Part shown: positions 21,431-33,384 of the stretch, one piece after another
How the letters are laid out: every line of letters begins with the position of its first letter
How positions within the stretch are numbered: the stretch's first letter is position 1
DNA from: Jaltomata sinuosa
Taxonomy: Eukaryota; Streptophyta; Magnoliopsida; Solanales; Solanaceae
Direction: 5' to 3'
NCBI GenBank assembly: GCA_003996215.1
Contig: QJPP01000860.1
Location: forward strand, 434,001 to 498,000
Length of the DNA stretch: 64,000 nucleotides
The notes under the pieces: model-generated
Seen by the model: the letters and a program-made list of their open reading frames with translations, nothing else
Told to the model about the DNA's origin: nothing
The model's database searches: none
Made by a program: the position numbers and the translations under genes

Positions 21431-23206
21431 TGTTGTGATGACCATTCCGGTCATCTTTGCATTTACACATTTATTGTATTGTTAGAACTTTTCTGTAGCG
21501 GCTCTAAGTCATTTATGGCTTGCTGGGACCGGTAGTTCGATGCCATGGTTGTTCGTTTGGTCGTTTTGGACGGTTGCCTATTTTAGAGCTTAAACTTAGA
21601 ATATCGTTGACTTTTAAATAGTATTCTTAGCTAACTTGCTCGGAATTGAATTCTGACAGTTCCGTTAGGTCCGGAGCGTTATGTTTGGTCTAGTTAGACC
21701 TTTAGTTGAGGCTTGAGAACTTTTGGTGTGGTTTTTGTGTTGTTTTCTAAGTTTTCTGGCCATTTGGAGTTGAAAGTGTAACTTTGGGTGACTTTCGATG
21801 ATCGGAGTGTCGGATTCAAAATCTGATGATTTGATTATCTCTGGAATATTGAGTTTGGGCTAGGAAGGTGGTTGGTTCGGGTTCTGGGTGAGCCAAACTT
21901 ATTTCTAGACTTTTAGTTCCTTTTCGTTAGTGTTCATGTGGGTCAACATTTCTTAGAAACGACCTCGTTTGAAAGTTTCCTCGATTTCGTTGAGTACAGA
22001 ACGTCATTTCCACTCTATTAGCATTATAGGTTTTTGAATATCGGGTTCCGATTGTGCCCAAAATTCCCCAGATTGTTTTAAAAATTGCAGAAAAATAGTT
22101 GCAGGCCAGCCTTAAGCGCCAACGGTGCCCAGGAAGTGCGATCGCGCAGGCCTGTGGCAGGCTTTCAGCGCCCATGGCGCTGACCATTTTCCAGCAGCTA
22201 TAAATTTCAGTTATTTTATTTTTCCAGCATTGTTTCTCAAACTTTCTCACTCTAAAACTCAAATTTCTATCCACCATTTTGCTCTAAATCAATTCTAAGC
22301 TTTGGGGATTCAATTGTTCGTGGATTTTCCGTAGTCCTTCATATTTTGGTAAGCTTCTTCCTTCTTGAATTTTCTAAAATCCTCCATTGTTGGTCTTCTT
22401 CCAACCTTGGAATTTTGTTGTAGTGGCTATCTTGTAGCTTGTGCATGTCATGGGTGCGAAGAATTGTCCGTCTTGGGATGATTTTCCGTCCTTTTGGTAA
22501 GTAATTCTTTCCCAATTTCCGTTCTTATTATTGAAATTCCATCTTTAAACCCCAAGTTGAGCGGGTTGTTTTGGCGCTTTTTCATGGCTAATTGTGCTCA
22601 AATTTGGAGCACGTTTTCTTGGCATCGTTGGGATCATTATGGTTCTTTTCATTTTTGGTTTTGGGTGTGGGCCCTGTGTGCCCGCTTTTGACACAGATTT
22701 CGACCCGCCTACAATTGTAGCAATATGGGTATCGTTAGACTAGTTTTAACATTTTATTTATGTTTATGATAGTTTGATTGTCATTCGTGATCTCTAAGAG
22801 TGATTCAGGCTTGGACATTGTCAGCTTGTCGTCGAACAACATGTAGGTTATGGTCTAAACTCCTAGACATAGCATATATCTGGTAAAATTGTACTAGTTG
22901 GCATCCTTGGGTTGGGTTATTAAGTTGGTACCACAGACCTTGACCGCTTTTCCATGACGCATCCCATTTCTTTCCTCCGTTGTGTGTAGTAATCTTATTA
23001 CTTGATATTATTACCCTTGTGGTCCTATTAGGCCTTGTTGACTCTGGAATGTAGATGGTGGGATTATTGGGAATGTCCGTGAGTCCCTGACATAGAGATA
23101 TCCTTGTAGGCTGGTTATGCTTGTTGAGTAGCTTCGAAGCCTGTGAAGAGCCATGGGATTTATTATGAGCTGCGGGGCGGCTATCTGTGTATGATCATAT
23201 CATGTC
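21431..23206 (+). repeat. B1 3' LTR, first part
   Basis: It starts tgttgtgatgacc, close to the TGTAATGACC start of the A family. The block ctaagtcatttatggcttgc near 21505 recurs at 38637 in the B3 LTR. It stops at catatcatgtc, where element D begins. The last five bases, atgtc (23202-23206), are repeated on the far side of D. Confidence 0.85.
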
Positions 23207-25717
23207 TATCACGCCCCGAGGTTTACCCCTAGATGTAACACGGGACTTGGAACCACAAGGACCCAAAGTTAACCCTTGCTCATAGCATTCTCAAGCATGT
23301 AAAGGAAAACGAAACGGAAGCATCATAAAGAAATCTGAAACAGGGAGACATATCATTAATAGAGAGTCGAATAGGAAATACAACTCAAATATCACCTAAT
23401 AACATCTATGTCTGAAAGCCTCTAAAACTAGCATAAGGAGTTGATAGGACAATACCCCAACTAACTCAACAATCTGAAAGGAAAGGAGACATAGAAAAGC
23501 TATAATAAAGCCTAGTCCTCGCACTATGAGGACTCACCAAAGCGCAGGGTGAGTGGTTGGGAACCCTAGCCACGAAGCTACGAAGGAAAACCTGAATCTG
23601 CATCATCAAAGGATGCAGCGCAATATGCATTAGTACTATAGAATATACTAAGTATGTGAGCAATGCATAAATATAGTAAAACATGCCTTAAAACGTATTT
23701 AGGTAAATCCATGCATAGTAAAGATCATGAGAAGATATCATAGTGGAAATCAAATCATAAGGCCAAAGCCAACGTTAAGATGATGTTTCATAAGAAAGTT
23801 CATAAAGCTTAGAAAACTTGAAAACATAACATACGGGAGTTTCTTATAACCGACATGAGACCACGTGAGCTACATGAAATCTTACTGTACAACCCCAGTT
23901 AGCAAAGCTAACTCTGAACCCTGTATAGGAACAAGTCACCATATCCAATTATATAACCCTAGTTGGCAAAGCTGTCCTATTCCATGCTAAGGCAAGGACA
24001 CCATACATAAAGACGTGGATCCACTCTCATAAGCCTTTAAGGAACATATCATATCATATCATGACCTACGCTGGCAACGTAGTTTGTGGGACTAAGGGTA
24101 CTCTCACCCCGTCCTCTCGTTGCTAAATACTACTCCCAAAATATGCATACATATAGCTCATAATCATGAAGGCATAATGTCATGACAAATCTTGTTCATA
24201 GGGGAATAATCTCATGCCAAATCTTATTCATAAGGGCATACTCTCATGCCAAATCTTATACATAAAGCATGAAAACACATCGGGTATCATGCGGCTTTCA
24301 TATCATAGTTCATAAGCTTAGCATAGCCATAATTCAAAAACATGCTTTTTTTTTTAAATTCATACTTGAAGAATTTGGCATGCAATTTTATAAGTACATA
24401 AAGACCATGATATCTATTCATGCCAAGTTTCTCTTGAAAACATGCAATTTCATAAATACATAAGGGTCATGATATCTAATCATGCCAACTTCCTCTTGAA
24501 AACATGCAAATTCATAGTTTCATGCTAGAAATCAACTTTCATGCTTGGGCTTTTAAAACCAATAAGAGAATCATACTTAAATCATGATTAATCAAGAAGA
24601 AACCATAAATTTAAACGTAGAAACTGATTTCATAAACTTTCCCCAATTTTTGGATCAAAACCCTAATTTCATATCCTCATAATTCAAAACAAGAATTGGG
24701 AAATTTGTGCACAAGGGTAAAAGGAACCCATTGTTAGAAACCCACATACCTTGGAAGAAGATAACACACTTCAATGGAAAAGAAATAGGAGGCTTGAACT
24801 TGAAGGTAGGAGACTTGAGCTTGAGAGAAACTTTGGAGAGAAATCTTCCTTTTGGGGAGAAGAATGAGCAACTTAGGAGAGACTTAAGACAATATGGGTG
24901 AAAAACCTACTAGAAATAGTCAAAATGACTCCACTTAGTAGTTAAAAGGGTGGGAAATGACCAAAATGCCCCTGGGAAATAATTAGGAAAATTCTGAAAA
25001 AGACAGTCAACTCAGTGACTAGGACTCCATCTATGGGCCTTGGTCTAAATGACAGATCGTACTTTGGAAACGTAGAACCCAGGATGGAAACATAATACTG
25101 CATATTCATTTCTACGGGTCAACAGGATGGACCTGTAGAATGAATGATGGGTCGTAGACTCACTCGTGGAATTTGGGGAAGAAAAGCTGAATTTTGACAA
25201 ACCATGGGTCCATCTACGGACCGTGGTTTTGATCTACGGTCCATCAACCAACTAGTGGTTTTAAAAAGAAAATTTTAGTGTTCAGTTCAGAAATCACGTC
25301 GTTCAAAGTACGGACCCGTCGTTCATAGTACGGACCCGTTGTTCATTGTACGGACCCGTCGTTCAAAGTACGGACCCATCATCACTGACAGCACTGTAGT
25401 AAACTGCCCATATCTTTTTACTCTGGACTCAGATTAATAAGAGGTCGATAGCGTTGGAAAGATAATTCGAATACATTTAATTTGGTGGGTACTAGGCACC
25501 TAACTCTTTATATTTTAGGATAAATGATCGTTTGAAATTGACCCTAGTTTAGTCTTATAAGAAAACTTATTTAGTTGACGTGCTTTCAACTTATCTAGGT
25601 TATAGGAGTCTCTTATGAACATGATTCTCATTCAAAGAACTCACCACACTAGGGAAATGATCATTAGACTAATGGAAAAAGGTTCGGGTATTAGTTTAGG
25701 ATTTCTGGGGTGTTGCA
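23207..25717 (-). repeat. Element D 3' LTR (2511 bp)
   Basis: On the plus strand it starts tatcacgccccgaggtttac and ends ctggggtgttgca, so the minus-strand LTR is TGCAACACCCC...GGGGCGTGATA. It contains three 32-bp repeats (about 24181-24276), two copies of a 62-bp unit (24406-24530) and four copies of a 20-bp unit (about 25298-25380). No coding region is supported. Confidence 0.88.
25298..25380. repeat. 20-bp minisatellite, four copies, in D 3' LTR
   Basis: Four head-to-tail copies of a unit like cgtcgttcaaagtacggacc lie close to the minus-strand U3 start. The other LTR of the same element has three copies (about 30533-30592). The copies differ by one to three bases. Confidence 0.85.
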
Positions 25718-27839
25718 ATATCCTTCCCTTAGAATCATTCATCCTCGAATGAAGACTAAGCAAGGGAAACTAGAGAGATAACATCCAAACCAAACATCAA
25801 AATATGAAAACCAAAGAATCAACATGAAACTGGACTTTTCAACTTAAAACATGGCTGAATCAACTTCGGAAATATGAATACATGCTAGGATCATGAGAGA
25901 AACTGCTGAAATATTATCGGAGGGACATACTAAGGGTGAAACTACTTCCTCAAGCTAAAACTGTATCAAAATGAAAAGGATGAGGGTACTTGGCCTTCAT
26001 GGATGATTCTGCTTCCCAAGTAGTTCCTTCAACTGAATTCTAAAAGCTAAAGTACTATTGTGGTAGTCGACTTCTGATTGAAATAAAAATTGAGCTGGTT
26101 TCATGAGACACATATGTATGTTGGGAACGTAAGATCAGCTAATGGGACAGGAACTGGATATCCAACATGATAGTTTGTCTTGGATGAGAGTAGGAACTCA
26201 GCTAAAACTCATAAGGAACAAACATACTCTAGAACTCACAGTTAATCGAAAGAGACACCAAACTGAGAGAGTTAGATATACGGGGAAACTATTCTCTTCT
26301 GAATACCACTCTTATCATTTGCAACTAACAACCTCAGCAACGCACATAAAAGTACTAAGGTCTGATTCTAACTACCCGATTCTCCATGTTCAAACCTATC
26401 TCGACTAGATCTCTTGCATCCAGAATGTCTTCTAAGGATAGTATTCCCTCTTATCACAACAACCAACTAACCTAGGGCTCCCGACCAAAGGGTCACTAGT
26501 TGCGCAAAACAATTATCCACATGTATCCCATCACTATATTCAAGCTTATAACTATGGTCACCTTATGGTTTCGTAGCTTACCCTATTTAAGACTTATCTC
26601 CTCTTTCCTACCAGAACTAGGAATCGCAAATTTAAGAACTTCTACAGAAGGACATAATAAACTTCCTCATCTAACTATTTCACATGAATAATTTGTATCT
26701 CATAATTCACCCACACCTAGAATTCAAGGTTGAACAAGTACACTAACAAGGAAAAGGAATCTGCTACCTCCCAGCTAGGCTACTACAAGGCCTTCTCCCC
26801 TAACACTTATAACATCATAAACCAGAACCATTGAAAGAAAATAGCAAGAGTAGGAGCGTCACGAATGAAGGATTACAGATTGATCTTAACTTATACTTAG
26901 CGTGATCAAGCCACTCAAGGTGAGGCCTGGGGAATTGAGCATAATAGGCATGAGCACTTCACATACTGGGCACGTAAGACATGAGTTAGTGGGATCACCA
27001 CCCCTCGTCATCAAAGGCAAGATCAAAGGGCTTTAGAATAAGTAAATCATAAGCGTGAATCATTTCAAGATTTAGGTCTGAGCATATACATGGTGTAACA
27101 TGCTTTGATTAGCCATTGAGGTATTTATGAAGACTGACTGAGCAAACATAATTGCGCATACTTCGTTACATGAGTTTATGTACATAACGGACCTCGGGGC
27201 ATAAAGTTGGGATTCATAGACTCGTAGAGTAAGAGTAGAGTCATTATTTGAAGAAATCACTTGTCATTCTCGAAACTGAATATGAGCGTGAATCTTGATG
27301 GGGTGCGTAAATTGAAATAGAACCATGGAGCTGACACCCAAGGCATGAAAATGGTATCGTAATGGTGGGAGTATACTTAGGATGCTAGGATGGAAATAAG
27401 CTTCTGCCTCCCCTTCTAACTTTGTTCTAACACCTAGTGACATCACCATCTGAGCCTCCAACATCTGACCAATTCAACATCCCACCATCCCCCCCTTAGA
27501 TTCATGCTATCCTTCTAAGTCTATGGACCTCTCACCAACCTCTCAAAGGAACTATGATCATTTTACCCTAACACAACATACACTACTCCAGAATCTAGCC
27601 CGAATACCCACTTCCTTCTATGGTCTAAGATCTTCGTTTTCCTAAAAGTCTAGGCCTCAACCCTTGTATCTTCACATTGTTCTAAGTTAAGACAACTGAC
27701 CACCCAAACCAGAATAGGGGTCCAGGGACTATGGATTCATAAAGGAAGGAAATCTAGTGACGTACCTGATTCAACTTCTGAAGGAATACACTGACCCGGC
27801 TGGCTAGGCAATGAAAAGAATTGGTTTTGGAGTTCAACA
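25718..27839 (-). other. Element D non-coding internal region
   Basis: It begins (plus side) with the inverse polypurine tract atatccttcccttagaatca and the conserved cattcatcctcgaatgaag. The rest has no supported coding frame; the longest frames (88 and 66 residues) lack any recognisable motif and have no partner in related elements. It occupies the place where protease, RT and integrase would lie in an autonomous element. Confidence 0.65.
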
Positions 27840-28265
27840 TTACAGTTGCTCGGCTTAGATGAGGGGTAATTCCTAAAACTATGGCCTAACTGACCACACC
27901 TAAAACACCCCTCCTTTCTTGCAAGGCGCTAACCTAAATGTAACTTACCACAACTAATACAATAAGGGTACCTCAAGGTCTTCCGAGCCTTATGGTGACA
28001 CGACTGAGAATCGAGGATAGGTGTGCTAACTGAAGATGGGGTTGGTCCGGATGACCTCTGCTGAGAAGACGATTGGTTTTTTGTTCTAGTCCTTTTGTTA
28101 TTTCTCTTCCTCTTCTTTAGTTTCTCTTTCTCATTCAACTAAGTTGTCATGGATTGAGCCAACATACAGATGGCTTCACGAAATTTTGCATCCGTAACCT
28201 CATGATCTGGAGTGGTTGGATTAGCATTCCTTATGGGGTTACTTCATGGAGACATTATCTGGAAT
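27840..28265 (-). pseudogene. Element D gag remnant with two Cys-rich motifs
   Basis: Minus-strand reading from about 28260 gives FREAICMLAQSMTT, a stop, then a basic Lys/Arg-rich run (KEKLKKRKRNNKRTRTKN) and a Ser/Gln linker. A Cys-rich pair follows: CISCGKLHLG, then CFRCGQLGHSFRNYP. The pair is the usual arrangement in plant Ty3 Gag, but the last zinc ligand of the second knuckle (Cys) is Tyr and a stop lies between the two. The capsid core is missing. It would have bound RNA and packaged the element. Confidence 0.7.
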
Positions 28266-28450
28266 GCGTAAGGAATGGATTAGAAGGGTAAGTAGAGTTA
28301 AACTCTATCGCATGATAGTTAACATAAAGAAGTGAAGTTTTTTCCTAAAACACCTTGTAGCCTCCCTCTCATCGGTGTGCCGCGCTTCACACCCATGAAA
28401 GAGACTATACTTAGTACAACCTTCAGACATCCTAGGACTCTTGAACCTGA

Positions 28451-28465
28451 GGCTCTGATACCAAG
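28451..28465 (-). other. Element D primer-binding site
   Basis: The plus strand ggctctgataccaag is the inverse of CTTGGTATCAGAGCC, an initiator-Met-tRNA-type primer site. It lies next to the 5' LTR at 28468. It fixes the element as minus strand. Confidence 0.85.
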
Positions 28466-28467
28466 TT

Positions 28468-30932
28468 TTTCACGCCCCGAGGTTACCCCCTAGACGTAAC
28501 ACGAGACTTGGAACCACAAGGATCCCAAGTTAACCCTTGGTCATAGCATTCTCAAGCAATGTAAAGGAAAATGAAACGGAAGCATCATAAAGAAATCCAA
28601 AATAGGGAGACATATCATAAATAGAGAGTCGAATGGGAAATACAACTCGAAGATCACCTCATAACATTTATGTCTGAAAGCCTCTAAAACTAGCATAAGG
28701 AGTTGATGGGACAATACCCCAACTAACTTAACAATCTGAAAGGAAAGGAGACATAGAAAAGATAGAATAAAGCCTAGTCCTTGCACTATGAGGACTCACC
28801 AAAGCTTAGCGTGAGTGGCCGGGAACTCTAGCCACGAAGCTATGAAGGGACACCTGAATATGCATCATCAAAGGATGCAGCGCAATATGCGTTAGTACTA
28901 TAGAATGTACTAAGTATGTGAGCAATGCATAAATAGAGTAAAACATTCTTTAAAACGTATTTAGGTAAATCCATGCATAGTAAAGATCATGAGAAGATAT
29001 CATAGTGGAAATCAAATAATAAGGACAAAGCCAACTTCAACATGATGTTTCATAAGAAAGTTCATAAAGCTTAGAAAACTTGAAAAGATAACATACATGA
29101 GTTTCTTATAACCGACATTAGACCATGTGAGCTACATGTAATTTAACTGTATAACCCCAGTTAGCAAAGCTGACTCTGAACCCATCCAAGGAACAAGTCA
29201 CCATATCCAACTATATAACCCTAGTTGGCAAAGTTGTCCTATGCCCCGCTAAGGCAAGGAAACCGTACATAAAGACGTGGATCCACACTCATAAGCCTTT
29301 AAGGCACATATCATATCATATCATGACCTACGCTGGAAACGTAGTTTATGGGACTAAGGGTACTCTCACCCCATCCTCTCGGTGCTAAATTCTACTCCTA
29401 AAATCATGAAGGCATAGTCTAATACAAATCTTATTCGTAGGGGCATACTCTCATGCCAAATCTTATTCATAAGGGCATAATATCATGCCAAATCTTATAC
29501 ATAAAGCATGAAAACACATCGGGTATCATGCAACTTTCATATCATAGTTCATAAACTTAACATAGCCATAATTCAAAAATATGCTTTTCTTTCTAAATTC
29601 ATACTTGAAGAATTTGGCATACAATTTTATAAGTACATAAAGGCCATGATATCTAATCATGCTAAGTTTCTCTTGAAAACATGCAATTTCATAAATACAT
29701 AAAGGCCATGATATCTAATCATGCCAACTTTCTCTTGAAAATATGCAAATTCATAGTTTCATGCTAGAAATCAACTTTCATGCTTTGGCTTTTAAAACCA
29801 ATAAGAGAATCATACTTAAATCAAGAGTAATCAAGAAGAAACCAATTTAAACATAGAAACTGATTTCATAAACTTTCCCCAATTTTTGGATCAAAACCCT
29901 AATTTCATATCTTCATAATTCAAAATAAGAATTGATAAATTTGGGAACAAGGGTGAAAGTAACCCATTGTTAGAAACCCACATACCTTGAAAGAAGATAA
30001 CCCACTTCAATGGAAAAGAACTAGGAGTCTTGAACTTGAAGCTAGGAGACTTGAGCTTGAGGGAAACTTTGGAGTGAAATCTTCCTTTTTGGGAGAAGAA
30101 TGAGGAACTTAGGAGAGACTTAGGATAATATGGGTGAAAACCCTACTAGAAATAGTCAAAACAACTTTACTTAGTAGTTAAAAGGGTGGGAAATAACCAA
30201 AATGCCCCTGGGAAATAATTAGGAAAATTCTGAAAAGGACAGTAAACTCAGTGACCACGACTCCATATACGGGTCGTGGTCTGAATGACGGATTGTGCTT
30301 TGGAAACGTAGAACCCAGGCTGGAAACATCATGCTGCAGATTCATTTATATGGGTCAACATGATGGACCCGTAGAATTATTGATGGTTTGTAGACTCACT
30401 CGTGGAATTTGGAGAAGAAAAGCTGAATTTTGACAAACCACGGGTCCATCTACGGACCGTGGTTTTGATCTACGGGCCTTCAACCAACCAGTGGTTTTAA
30501 TAAGAAAACTTTTGTGTTCAGTTTAGAAATCACGGTTCAAAGTACGGACCCTTCGTTCATAGTACTGACCCATCGTTCAAAGTACGGACCCGTCATCACT
30601 GACAGCATTGCAGTAAACAACCCATAACCTTTGACTCCAGACTCGGATTAATAAGAGTTCAGTGGCTTTGGAAAGATAATTCGAAGACCTTTAATTTGAT
30701 GGGTACTAGGACACCTAACTCTTTATATTTTAGGAAAAATGATTGTTTGAAGTTGACCCTAGTTTAGTCTTATAAGAAAACTCATTTGGTTGAGGTGCTT
30801 TCAACTTATCTAGGTTATAGTAGTCTCTTATGAACATGATTTGCATCCAAAGCACTCACCACACTAGGGAAATGATCATTAGACTCATGGAAAAAGGTTC
30901 GGGTATTAGCTTAGGATTTCTAGGGTGTTACA
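28468..30932 (-). repeat. Element D 5' LTR (2465 bp)
   Basis: A direct copy of 23207-25717, ending ctagggtgttaca, so the minus-strand LTR starts TGTAACACCC. It carries three 20-bp minisatellite copies where the partner has four. It also lacks an about 28-bp stretch (around 24145-24170 in the partner). By eye the two LTRs are similar but carry many substitutions and small indels. Confidence 0.88.
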
Positions 30933-30937
30933 ATGTC

Positions 30938-32534
30938 CATGCATATAAAGAGGTTTTACCCATGTGTTACTCTGGTTTTTGGCATCGGGCCTACTGAGAC
31001 TATTTTTCTAAACCTTGCATGTCCTGTGGGGCCTGTTTTTGTAAAAAAAATGATTTAAAAGAGTTTTGGTACCATTTTAATGGATGTTCTTGGGGTAAGG
31101 AAGTTTTAAAGGATATTTTATCACTAGTTCCACTTACACTAGACTCGATGGGATCGAGGGCTAGACTTATTTACTACAGCATCTGGGGTGTTGCTGGACT
31201 AGCGGGGCTGAGTGCTAGAGCTATTGGGCTTACTAGTTTAGACATGGATACCCTCCAGGCAACTTTACTTGAGGATTTGTTTTGAAATCGGGGAATTTAG
31301 TATGTTGGTCGGAGGCCTCCATGGATCTTGTCGTTTCGGAGCAGAAGCTTCGAGTTGCGGGTGCCGGAGGAAGGGTATACAATGTAGTAGGGGTATACGG
31401 GTGTGACCTTTCATGGATCCTTTCTTCTGGGCCTTATAGGTTGCCGGAAGCAGGTGATATACGGTACTACTATCACATTTGTTTTAGCATGGCATCATAT
31501 CATTCATTGTTTAAGGTACCACCCTTGTTTGCTAGTTGTTGATTGTACGCTCTTGTAGTATGGGATACCAGAGGGTTTGTTTTCACTTGTTTGCATTCCC
31601 CGGTTGTATGGGTAGCCTAGGGACTATATGTAGACTCTTATTACTTTATTACGGATATGAGTATTGGAATTGGATACTGCTAGGGGTTATCTTCTGGATT
31701 TGAGATAGGTATGCTTTGGCTGGTTACTAATTCTTGTTTTCTAGGCATGTTTACATTTATTCTTCTCTCCCATACTTTATACTTGAGGTTACTGGTATAT
31801 CGTCCATTTCTAGAACTTATCATGTATATACTGTTATTGCAAGTATCCCGGGTGCGTTATTTCTTACTTTCACCTGTGTATGTGTGTATATATCTTACTT
31901 GCTAGCCTTGTATGTTGCTTTCTGTTGTCTTCCCTATGGGCTAGTTCTGGTGTACCTTCTCATTGATTTCTGTGACTGTTTACTTCCATTCTATCTGTTA
32001 TTTCTCTTTTACCTTATATGTGCCCAGTAGGCCTATGATACCTACTGGGTACCTTATCCTTCGCATTTGGTGCTCACCCTACATACTGCATCTTCTGGTG
32101 CAGATCCTAGTATGGGCCATCGTCGTTAGCTCGTGGGAGACTCATGCGAGGTGTTGTCTTAGTGATACACTAGACTGAGGGTGAGCTCTTGCCGATCGGA
32201 GCTTAACTTTAGTTTTTCTTGTATATTTTGTACTTTATTACTACTCGGAGACAGCTTTGTATATATTTTTTTTGGACCCTTGTACTCTTTATGTAATTCA
32301 GGCTTCTATACTTTATGATACCAGGTTTTGTGTTCGGCTTAGCTTCTGCTTTGTATTTATATTACTCCTGTTATCCAGTTTATTCAACCTGTTCCCTTGC
32401 TTTTGCTTATTTATTTGTTCTTCTGCTTAAACTGTTAGAAGGTAGCTCATTACTATCCATTCCGGGCTACGAGAATTGGTTCGCCTTTTGGGGGGTTGTA
32501 GGGTCCATCATGACCGAGAAATTGGGTCGTGACA
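30938..32534 (+). repeat. B1 3' LTR, second part
   Basis: Continues the B1 LTR after the second copy of the target duplication, starting catgcatataaagaggtttt. The same words occur in B4 (60854) and partly in B3. It contains the shared block cctactgggtacc near 32040 and ends ttgggtcgtgaca. Its ORFs of 60-98 residues are T-rich hydrophobic frames within the LTR, not genes. Confidence 0.83.
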
Positions 32535-33384
32535 AAATCTTAGTGTTTTAATCCCATAAATTTACAACCATATTTATATACTGTATATTTACTTTATGCA
32601 ATTTAGTTTAGTTTACAGTTATTCTCTATAACCTTACAGAATAGAATTTGACTATGATTTAGTAGTTGTATCGATAGTAGATTTTTTAGAGTGCTCCCAT
32701 ATTCCTTGTGGATTTTACCCCAACCTAATTGGGTTACTATTATGCATACAACCGTGTTACATCATATAATGGTGTACTTTGAGCATATTGGGGTTCTACT
32801 TCTTGTTCATCTTTTAGATAATTTATGAATCACCCAATGTTTATAAGTCCTATCAAAAGAATAAATGAACTCTAATTCAACCAATAATTTCATTAATTAA
32901 GCAAAGAAATTACCTCTCAAATATTCCACAAAATTTCATGCTTCAATGATCTTGAATTGATTCCTTAAAATAAAACTATTAGAATATTGAATCTTATGTT
33001 AATCCTTGTTAATTTAGTTTCAGAATCATGAGAATTAAGTAGGAACTAACCTTATATGATTTGGGGAAGATCTAGGGTGTTTTCTCTCTAAAAAAGTTTC
33101 CCAAAAAGAAGTTGAATTAAAAATCCTAAAACTTCATGCCACTACATATTTATAGATGGACTCGACTTGTTGAATTATATACAGCCACATATTCAGATGT
33201 GATGCAGCATATCAAAAGAATGTCAAAACCGAATGATTGACAATTTTAGGGCCAATATGCAGCTAATTTTTGGGCATATTGCATTCTATGGAAGGCATAT
33301 TTCATTCAATCGGCATACTACTCAATGAACTTTTACTAAATTAATCATATCTCCTTGTAAGAAAGTCGAGATTTGGATTATTTC
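32535..33384. other. Unassigned AT-rich stretch, no gene
   Basis: No coding frame or primer site is found. A minus-strand TATA-like CTATAAATATG lies near 33145-33155, and the neighbouring ctctctaaaaaagtttccca words resemble transcribed LTR sequence. It could be an old LTR fragment or the pre-insertion locus between B1 and B2. Confidence 0.4.

Larger units (their letters stand above)
23207..30932 (-). mobile_element. Element D: non-autonomous gag-only Ty3 element nested in the B1 LTR
   Basis: Two direct LTRs (23207-25717, 28468-30932) flank only 2.75 kb of internal DNA. The minus-strand order is 5' LTR, primer site, a gag remnant with zinc knuckles, then 2 kb of non-coding DNA, polypurine tract and 3' LTR. 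No protease, RT, RNaseH or integrase motif is visible in any frame. The 5-bp duplication atgtc flanks it (23202-23206 and 30933-30937), and the B1 LTR reads through across it. This fits a TR-GAG or LARD-like element moved by enzymes in trans. Both LTRs are complete. Confidence 0.85.
19052..32534 (+). mobile_element. Chromovirus B1, 5'-truncated, with 3' LTR split by element D
   Basis: Plus-strand sequence starts inside RT and runs through RNaseH, INT and chromodomain into an LTR at 21431. The LTR is interrupted at 23207-30932 by D and resumes at 30938, ending gggtcgtgaca at 32534. Joining the two LTR parts gives about 3.4 kb. The 5' LTR, gag, PR and the first half of RT are absent; the left edge abuts C1. 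It is a relative of A1 and A2 in the opposite orientation. Confidence 0.85.

Noticed and set aside
25298..25380. CRISPR-like short direct repeats
   Set aside because: Units are head to tail without unique spacers, inside a plant retrotransposon LTR; it is a minisatellite.
26142..26408. 88-residue ORF as a possible gene in element D
   Set aside because: No recognisable motif, on the opposite strand to the element, in its non-coding region.
31711..32030. Hydrophobic ORFs that look like membrane proteins (also 41613-41900 and 42039-42328)
   Set aside because: They lie inside B-family LTRs, in T-rich sequence that gives Leu/Phe/Tyr-rich frames by composition. The corresponding frames are not kept open between LTR copies.
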